Positions 56,765-64,000 of a stretch of DNA of 64,000 nucleotides are shown piece by piece. Source of the DNA: Lepturacanthus savala (Eukaryota; Chordata; Actinopteri; Scombriformes; Trichiuridae); the NCBI GenBank assembly GCA_030544235.1, contig CM060477.1, forward strand, positions 24,548,934 to 24,612,933, read 5' to 3'. The notes under the pieces were generated by a model, which was given only the letters and a program-made list of their open reading frames with translations, did no database searches and was not told where the DNA came from. A program made the position numbers and the translations under genes. The number at the start of each line of letters is the position of its first letter. Within the stretch, counting starts at the first letter, position 1.

Positions 56765-57529
56765 CTCTGCCATCAGCTCCAGGACCTCAGGGCTAAACCA
56801 CACCGGGTTCAGTGGGATGGAGGGCACAGTCTTCTGGTTCCTCTCAGTATTCTGTGTCTGTAAAGAAAAAAGGCAGAATTTGGATTAAGAAGTGCATAGG
56901 AAACAAAATACAATAGAAAAACTGTTGGCATTATAAATATAAATAGGAAACAAAAACAAAGGGTTAAAAATAATCAAAAGATAATGACCAAAAACAATGC
57001 AATAAAATCAGATAATAATGTGCAGATAAAAAGCAGATAGCAACAAGCAGCAGTAGATTATGGTAGAAAATACATTATTTCAGTAAACTTTCAAAGAAAC
57101 AGTATAAGGCTATGTTACCTTCTTGGTGGGACCCACCTGGGTCCACTGAGGAGGGAGGGAAGAACCGGACACGGGAGCCTTGGCCTTCATGGACACGTCC
57201 CGTGAAACCCGTGGGGTTGGAGGTGTGAGTGGAGTCAAGCAGGCCCTCGGTGGAGTCTGTGGAAACAATGACAGAGTTTACAATAAAATAGTGCATAGGA
57301 GACACCAGACAAACTGATAGTAGCAGAAAGTTAAAATACACAATACAGCAGTTATACTGGAAAATGTTGAAACAATGATGGTGGGTAACGTACCTTCTTG
57401 GCCTGAGCCACACTAGTCCCTCCAAGAAGACTGGAAGGACGAGGTACAGGGGCCTCGACCTCCAGACACTCCTGGTGAGACCGGTGTGGCTGCAGGCGGG
57501 GGAGGAGGCGTCCAGGTCGTCGGCACCGT
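56765..57529 (-). pseudogene. Helentron B linker exons (three)
   Basis: Splice-bounded exons are 56765-56851 (KTVPSIPLNPVWFSPEVLEL), 57119-57256 (TPPRACLTPLTPPTPRVS...VGPTKK) and 57394-57529 (TVPTTWTPPPPPAATPVSPG, frameshifted within). The first two match copy A exons 6448-6534 and 6775-6912. Donors read AAG/GTAA or GAG/GTAT and acceptors follow a TCTGTGGAAAC-type intron end. Confidence 0.7.
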
Positions 57530-57678
57530 CTGTAGAATCAAAGACATAGTTTATATTAGACAAATGAATAAGATGCACCAGATGACAATAATGGCAAGGT
57601 GACCAAAGACAATGGAAGTCCACAGTACACTGGTTATTGAGTCAAAAATTCAAACGAACAGTTATAGTGTAGTAATAC

Positions 57679-59872
57679 CTTTGCAGCCAGAGCCACAGCA
57701 GTCACACCAGGAGGACTGGAAGGAGAAGGGACAGGGTCCTTCACCTTCACAGCCACACCTGGTGAGACCCGTGGGGCACGAGGCGTGGGGGGAGACGTCT
57801 GTGGAACCAAAGACATAGTTTATATTAGAAAAATGAACAATATAAGATACACCAGACCAACTGAAGACATTGTAAACTAGTGCTGCAAGCAGCATTTGAC
57901 GGGCCCTCGCTATGCGACCGCCCTGCTATGCCACCGCCCTGCATGCCACCGCCCTGCTATGCCACGCCATCCTGCGCTACCGCCCTGCTATGCCGCCGCC
58001 CCCCGCGCAATTGCCCCCTCTCCGTGCCACTGCTGGAGTAGCGCGTGCATTGTGCTCAGACTGAGGAGGGTGAAAAAAAATAGCCGGCTGAAACAGAAAA
58101 CTGCCATGCCACACTCATCCAGCAGGTGGCGCTGTCGACGTAACCGTGCTTGGGTGTCTACGTTCAGCGGCATTCTGTCATCACACATGTAAAGTTTGGA
58201 GCAGATAAAGCATTGCAACACAGAGTTATTTGATGTTAATGGTGTGACCACCAGGGGGCAGCAGCACAGTACCCTAACTTGGGGTGGAGCGAGAGGGACC
58301 CATCCTTATCACATGTGTGAAGTTTGAGGCGGATCGGTTTATGTGGGACAGAGTTATGACAAGTTAACTGTGTCCACCAGGGGGCAGCAGACTTCCTGTT
58401 TGACATAGACCATTGGTGCCAAAGACTTTTGTTTGTCTGGACAAGATACACGTGTGTACCGAATTTCATGTTTCTACGATAAAAGAAACCCCATGGAGAG
58501 GGGCTATTGAATATTTATAGGGGGCGCTATAGAGGTATTTAGCCACACCCATGTGGGTCATCCATATCAGATCAAAGAGTGGAATGAAGTTTCTAAGTTC
58601 AACGATGTGTCTTTAGTACATGCAAAAGTAAAAAAAGGTCACTTCCTGTTACCACTAGGGGGCGCCACATATTAAGTGGGTAATCATGATGTCAAAACAC
58701 TGGGGGCGGAGCCATGGTCACGTCCAGTCAGTTTGAAGCTGATAGAGTAAAGTATGTGGGCGTGACAGCCATTCAAAGTTAGATGGCGAGCTCTGAAGCG
58801 ATGACCAAAAAAGGCGGGGCCACCACGGCCAGACCGTAAGACTTATGAAAACGGTTTTGATAACTTTGAATCACACATGCCTTGAGAGCATCCTGGCCGA
58901 GTTTGAGGTCGTGACCTTGTAATCTCTAGGACGAGTTCGCACAGATGCGAGGTGTGGAAATGGCCAAAATCGCCCTTTTGGCGAAATTTCAATTCAAGAT
59001 GGCCGACTTCCTGTTGTGATTTCACCATGGTGTCAAGAGGCTTTTTGGTGTGTCTTGGCATGATGAAGGTGTGTGCCGAATTTCATGACGATTGGTAAAA
59101 CTAAGCCCAATGCGGAGGGTGTTTTGAAAATTTCCAGGGGGCGCTGTAGAGCCACTTTTGTGTGTCCATGCTGGAGACCTATAGAATACGTAAATTTTCG
59201 CGACTCCAGATGTGCACAGCAATTTTGGTGAGTTTTGAGGTATGGGAAAGGCCTCAAAAAGGCAATTCATTTCAGACGAGAATAATAATAAGAAACGAAG
59301 CAGTTCCAATAGGTCCTTCGCGGACTGCTGCGCAGTCGCCGCTCGGGCCCTAATAAGAAACGAAGCAGTTCCAATAGGTCCTTCGCGGACTGCTGCGCAG
59401 TCGCCGCTCGGGCCCTAAAAATAAAAAGACTGTGATAAACATGTACAGAAACAGATATCAGCAGCAGTGAGTTAAACTTCACAATACAATGGTTATTGTG
59501 TTAAATATAATACCTTCTTGGACCGGCGGACAGTTGTCCATCTAGCAGGACTGGAAGGACGAGGTCCAGGGACCTCAGCCTTCACAGCCACTGCTGGGAC
59601 GACCCGTGGAGGAGGAGTAGGAGGCACCACCTGTAGAACCAAAGACAGTTTACAGTAAAAAACTTCACGAAAGACAAACCGCAACAGCAGTGAGTTAAAC
59701 CACACAACATGGTGGTTATTGTGTCAAATGTTCAAACACTGAACGGGTAACGTACCTTCTTCTTGGCCCGAGCCACACTAGTCCCTCCAGGAGGACTGGA
59801 AGGACGAGGGACCTTGACCTCCACAGACACTCCTGGTGGGACCTGTGGGGCAGCAGGCGGGGGAGGAGGTGT
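57679..59872 (-). pseudogene. Helentron B proline-rich exon array (three more copies)
   Basis: Exons are 57679-57798 (TSPPTPRAPRVSPGVAVKVK), 59514-59630 (VVPPTPPPRVVPAVAVKAEV) and 59756-59872 (TPPPPPAAPQVPPGVSVEVK), all ~117-120 bp, all on the same theme and ending PSSPPG...AKK before the donor. The following introns are also alike (GTGGAACCAAAGACATAGTTTATATTAGA). Exon and intron were therefore multiplied as units. The product would be a disordered spacer. Confidence 0.72.
57880..59417 (-). repeat. GGGCCC-ended interspersed repeat, copy 2
   Basis: In the plus direction it begins GTGCTGCAAGCAGCATTTGA and ends CGCTCGGGCCCTAA, the opposite of copy 1. The last 66 bp are present twice (59284-59350, 59351-59417). 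It lies in a Helentron B intron. Confidence 0.8.
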
Positions 59873-60042
59873 CTGTGGAACCAAAGACAGTTTATATTAG
59901 AACAATGAATAAAATACACCAGAAGAACTAAAGACTTTGTAAATAAAGGGTACAATTTTACATGAGTTTGTCAACAGCAGCAGTGGACAAATATAAAAAT
60001 ACTGAACTAAATGGGAAGAAGAAGAAGTTAAAACAATTAAAA

Positions 60043-62369
60043 ACTAGTGCTGCAAGCAGCATTAACGGGCCCTCGCCATGCTATGCCACCGCCCTGCCGT
60101 GCCACCGCCCTGCCATGCCACCGCCCTGCCATGCCACCGACCTGCTATGCCACCGCCCCCGCGCCATTGCCCCCTCTCCGTGCCACTGCCGGAGTAGCGC
60201 GTGCATTGTGCTCTCATCACACATGTAAAGTTTGGAGCAGATCGTGCATTGCAACACAGAGTTATTTGACGTTAACGGTGTGACCACCAGGGGGCAGCAG
60301 CACAGTAGCCTAACTTGGGGTGGAGCGCAGAGGGACCCATCCTGATCACATGTGTGAAGTTTGAGGCAGATCGGTTTATGTGGGACGGAGTTATGACAAG
60401 TTAACTGTGTCCACCAGGGGGCAGCAGACTTCCTGTTTGACATAGACCGTTGGTGCCAGAGACTTTTATGTTTGTCTGGACAAGATACACGTGTGTACCG
60501 AATTTCATGTTTCTACGATAAAAGAAACCCTATGGAGGGTCTATTGAATATTTATAGGGGGCACTATAGAGGTATTTAGCCCCTCCCATGTGGGTCATCC
60601 ATATCAGATCAAAGATCCTGCCCCCCTTGACCTGTGTTTCCATTTTCATGCCGATAAGCGATCATTAAAGCCATCAAAAAGCCAAACGTATTTTCACTGC
60701 GAGTGATCGTCGCCGCCTCGCCACACGGACGCCATAGGGTGTGGCCTCACAGCGTTCATCACAGAGTTTCACCAATGTGTTCTACATGTTTTAGAGGTGG
60801 AATGAAGTTTCTAAGTTTAATGATGTGTTTTCAGTACATATTAAAGTAAAAAAAGTCACTTCCTGTTACCACCAGGGGGCGCCACCTATTAAGTGGGTAA
60901 CCATGATGTCAAAACACTGGGGGCGGAGCCATGGTCACGTCCAGTCAGTTTGAAGCTGATAGAGTAAAGTATGTGGGCGTGACAGCCATTCAAAGTCAGA
61001 TGGCGAGCTCTGAAGCGATGACCAGAAAAGGCGTGGCCACTACGGCCAGACCGTAAGACTTAGGAAAACGCTTTTTATTATAACTTTGAATCACACATGC
61101 CTTGAGAGCATCCTGGCCGACTTTGAGTTCCATACCTTGTAATCTCTGGGAGAAGATCGCACAGATGCGAGGTGTGGAAATCGCCAAAAATCGACCATTC
61201 AATTCAAGATGGCCGACTTCCTGTGGGGATTTCACCATGACGTCATGAGGCTTTTTTGTGCGTCTCGGAATGATTAAGGAGTGTGCCGAATTTCATGACT
61301 GTAGGATGTACTAACCCCTATGTGGAGGGGTTTTTGAAAGTTTCCAGGGGGCGCTAGAGAGGCATTTGGCCCCACCCATGTGGATTGCCCCTATCAAATC
61401 ATAGAGGATCTCACCTTTGACCTGTGTATCCATTTTCATGACGATAAGTGATCGTTAAAGCCACCAAAAAGCCAAACGTATTTTCATGGCGAGGGATCGA
61501 TCGTCGCCGCCTCGCCACACGGACGCCATAGGGCGTGGCCTTACAGCGTTCATCATATAGCTTCACCAATGTGTTCTACATGTTTTAGAGGTGGAATGAA
61601 GTTTCTAAGTTGAACGATGTGTCTTTAGTACATGTAAAAGAAAAAAAAGGTCACTTCCTGTTACCACTAGGGGGCGCCACATACTAAGTGGGTAATCATG
61701 ATGTCAAAACACTGGGGGCGGAGCCATGGTCACGTCCAGTCAGTTTGAAGCTGATAGAGTAAAGTATGTGGGCGTGACAGCCATTCAAAGTTAGATGGCG
61801 AGCTCTGAAGCGATGACCAAAAAAGGCGGGGCCACCACAGCCAGACCGTAAGACTTAGGAAAACGGTTTTGATAACTTTGAATCACACATGCCTTGAGAG
61901 CATCCTGGCCGAGTTTGAGGTCGTGACCTTGTAATCTCTAGGACGAGTTCGCACAGATGCGAGGTGTGGAAATGGCCAAAATCGCCCTTTTGGCGAAATT
62001 TCAATTCAAGATGGCCGACTTCCTGTTGTGATTTCACCATGGTGTCAAGAGGCTTTTTGGTGTGTCTTGGCATGATGAAGGTGTGTGCCGAATTTCATGA
62101 CGATTGGTAAAACTAAGCCCAATGCGGAGGGTGTTTTGAAAATTTCCAGGGGGCGCTGTAGAGCCATTTTTGTGTGTCCATGCTGGAGACCTATAGAATA
62201 TGTAAATTTTCGCGACTCCAGATGTGCACAGCAATTTTGGTGAGTTTTGAGGTATGGGAAAGGCCTCAAAAAGGCAATTCATTTCGGACGAGAATAATAA
62301 TAATAAGAAACGAAGCAGTTCCAATAGGTCCTTCGCGGACTGCTGCGCAGTCGCCGCTCGGGCCCTAAC
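60043..62369 (-). repeat. GGGCCC-ended interspersed repeat, copy 3
   Basis: Same ends and direction as copy 2. It contains an internal ~795-bp tandem duplication (GGGGGCGCCAC at about 60876 and 61671). Its last ~730 bp are almost identical to 58640-59350 of copy 2, offset by 3012 bp. It inserted in the Helentron B intron next to the last proline-rich exon. Confidence 0.8.
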
Positions 62370-62389
62370 AAGAGCAACGTGACCACAGT

Positions 62390-62640
62390 CATTGGAATAA
62401 ACAACATTTAGTGCAGATAAATAATCTGATAGCAGCAGCAACATAAACACTACATTGGTTATTGAGTCAAACATTAACCCCTTGGTTATTGAGTCAAACC
62501 CCTGACACCTGGGGGGGGGGTCTCCACCTTCAATGGTTGGGTAACATGTACTCAACTTCTAACATGTTCTGAAATCAATCATGGAATTATCTAGTCATAA
62601 TAAGTCAAAGTAACTTGCATTGCTGCAGGCAGCCCGGGCC
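62390..62640 (-). other. Deletion junction in Helentron B intron
   Basis: Sequence like 7640-7740 of copy A (TCTGATAGCAGCAGCAACAT) passes within ~60 bp into sequence like 9605-9660 (AATGGTTGGGTAACATGTAC). The interval carrying the VHLSDNTGMP and RRDLWARDG exons in copy A is absent. A short GAGTCAAAC repeat (62462, 62492) lies at the junction. Confidence 0.65.
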
Positions 62641-62861
62641 GAATCTGAAAGACAAACTCTACGGTCCAGGTTATTACTCGGTGCCAACACAATGACTGCC
62701 TAGGGTGTGCGAGGCAGAGATAAATTTCATACCTCTATTTCAATGGCGCTGGCCTTGGCTCCAGGGACGGAGAGGAGCACAAAGGAGATCCCCCCCGCCG
62801 GCATGGCCACGATTCCCTCCACAATCAAACGTAGATGGGAATCGCCAACCATGAGGACAAA
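62633..62861 (-). pseudogene. Helentron B SGNH hydrolase nucleophile exon
   Basis: Starts after CAG (62864-62862) with FVLMVGDSHLRLIVEGIVAM; GDSH carries the SGNH nucleophile serine that copy A has lost. Continues to AKASAIEIEV, then a TGA and a TAG precede AVIVLAPSNNLDRR. It is also shortened near 62635 compared with copy A. The D-x-x-H exons are missing downstream. Confidence 0.78.
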
Positions 62862-62942
62862 CTGCAAAAGAAAAGCATGTTTAAGTTGTGCAAATCCTCC
62901 AAAGTTATCAATTAGTCTCTAGAAACTGGGACTGAACTGTAC

Positions 62943-63031
62943 CTTGTCTGCTGAAGGGGGAGGAACCATGACCCTCTTGGTGTGCCTCGTGTAGAGGGAC
63001 CTGGGACGGTGACGCCTGCCACAGCCCCGAC
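62943..63031 (-). pseudogene. Helentron B exon upstream of the SGNH core
   Basis: 89-bp exon, acceptor CAG at 63034-63032 and GT donor at 62942-62941, encoding SLYTRHTKRVMVPPPSADK, as at 10083-10175. Confidence 0.68.
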
Positions 63032-63164
63032 CTGTAGAAATACAACAAAGGAGATCAAAGTCTGGAACACTTTACATGAAAAAAGCCCAGATAACTGTTT
63101 ACTGATGAGCAACAAGAAACGACACATTATAAACACATTAAAGTAAAAAGAGTGGGTCACGTAC

Positions 63165-63246
63165 CAGGCCAGAAGCCAGGGACAGGGAGGAGGAGGTCCG
63201 ACCTGGGGGACACCTGCCGAGCAGCAGGGACTGACAGGCAGGACAC
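63165..63246 (-). pseudogene. Helentron B second coding exon
   Basis: 82-bp exon with CAG (63249-63247) before it and GTACGT (63164-63163) after it, encoding CPACQSLLLGRCPPGRTSSS. A short C-x2-C may be the trace of a zinc-binding element. It is absent from copy A. Confidence 0.6.
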
Positions 63247-63494
63247 CTGATGAAGGAAACAGCAATGACAACAGTCAGGATTCAATCACTGGAGGATGAT
63301 TCATTAGAAATGATAACAACCGACGGTCCTCAGGGTCCAGACTCCGGGGGGTGGGGGCGGGGTCAGCCGCAATGTTGGTGCAAAGATCAGTATTGTAGAG
63401 GCAGACTGTCAGAGGACTGGATGATGATGCTGGTTTTGATGTGTAAATGGTGACATGGTTTTGAGAAGATGTGGGATGTGGGTGGTGTAGTTAC

Positions 63495-63566
63495 CTCCTT
63501 GAACCGAGGGTACAGCGGCCTCCAGCGCAGCGCCTGGGCCCGGGAGCGCTTCCCCTTCCATGGCAT
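63495..63566 (-). pseudogene. Helentron B first coding exon, MPWKGKRSRAQALRW
   Basis: A start codon at 63566 opens MPWKGKRSRAQALRWRPLYP; GTAACT donor at 63494-63493 follows after 24 codons. The basic start is what I recall for fish SGNH-Helentron proteins, so this is taken as the translation start of the polyprotein. Upstream sequence would be the 5' end of the element. Confidence 0.65.
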
Positions 63567-63569
63567 CCT

Positions 63570-64000
63570 GAACAGATCAAGCACAATTTCCAAATACAGT
63601 TAGTTAATGTGGTGAAAATGGTGGAGCTGTATGGAATGATTGTTCCAGTGTGACAGGTGTGTGGGTGTGTGTAAATGCAGGTATGTGTGTGTGAAAACTG
63701 AGGAGGAGCTGCAGGAGAGAAGAGGACCACCACAAATGTTATTACTGATTATATTAACTACATTGACTCACATTAACATGTAGTTTACTGAAATAATTTA
63801 ACTACAGCAACTCACAACAGTAAGAACACAATCTATCAAACAAATCAGTTAATGACATTATGATCACATTAACATGTTCAACTACACATACACACACCAG
63901 TCAAATGGATCAAAATCACATGACTATGTTGAGCCACACACACACACACACACACACACACCAATTAACTCCACTGACTCTGATTACCATGTGTGATATT
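63570..64000. repeat. GT-rich sequence and (CA)n microsatellite
   Basis: GTGTGTGGGTGTGTGT near 63655-63695 and (CA)n at about 63931-63961. No gene is seen. The 5' end of Helentron B should be here, but I could not place it. Confidence 0.6.

Larger units (their letters stand above)
52875..63566 (-). mobile_element. Helentron B: 10.7 kb split-gene rolling-circle element
   Basis: This minus-strand copy keeps the first coding exons, SGNH nucleophile exon, five proline-rich exons, HUH Rep, part of the helicase and a nearly full APE-like endonuclease. It lost the OTU-like domain, the distal SGNH exons, helicase Walker A and motifs V/VI. Two GGGCCC-ended repeats (57880-59417, 60043-62369) sit in its introns. 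It is homologous to 2890-10300 throughout. It is not autonomous as it stands. Confidence 0.87.

Overview
The window is eukaryotic nuclear DNA from a ray-finned (teleost-type) fish. It carries an intron-containing allantoicase gene (allc) with GT/AG-bounded exons, a broken intron-less KMT5 (SUV4-20)-like histone methyltransferase copy, and a dense set of transposon families common in fish: Tc1, piggyBac, hAT MITE, L2 and another LINE, Ty3/Gypsy, an env-bearing LTR element and Helentrons. There is no operon structure and no CRISPR. I cannot name the species.

Layout. 1-222: end of a Tc1 element. 1113-1484: a transposon-associated ORF remnant. 1605-10300: block A on the minus strand, made of an L2 3' end, then a decayed Helentron (endonuclease, Pif1-type helicase, repeat region, OTU-like domain) whose 5' part is a split SGNH-hydrolase gene, with a 1.3 kb LTR in one intron. 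10360-20215: a ~9.8 kb DNA transposon with long tandem-repeat inverted ends, coding for a MULE-like DDE transposase, a Ulp1/C48 cysteine peptidase and a PHD finger. 21838-21980: a long hairpin. 22002-22884: the KMT5-like pseudogene. 23743-25510: first copy of a long GGGCCC-ended repeat. 25678-28104: LTR plus gag of a Ty3/Gypsy-like element that runs straight into a ~4 kb satellite containing telomeric CCCTAA motifs (28101-32060). 34740-35990: Ty3/Gypsy pol remnant. 36991-44243: allc (+), ten coding exons, last exon or exons absent. 44798-63566: block B, the second and larger copy of block A. It is interrupted by a piggyBac element at TTAA (45372-50760), itself broken by a provirus-like LTR and env fragment, by a 473 bp solo LTR, and by two more GGGCCC-ended repeats.

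How the parts relate. Blocks A and B are direct repeats flanking allc. Each keeps what the other lost. A keeps the OTU-like region, the helicase Walker A and C-terminal helicase motifs and the second half of the SGNH domain, but its SGNH nucleophile Ser is replaced by Phe. B keeps the first coding exons, the SGNH nucleophile, the HUH Rep domain and the endonuclease, but lacks Walker A and the distal SGNH exons. Block A also provides the empty site for the piggyBac and solo-LTR insertions in block B, so the order of insertion can be read directly. The strongest candidates for something little described are the MULE/Ulp1/PHD transposon with satellite-like inverted ends, and the intron-containing SGNH-OTU-Rep-helicase-endonuclease Helentron whose proline-rich exons are multiplied in tandem.
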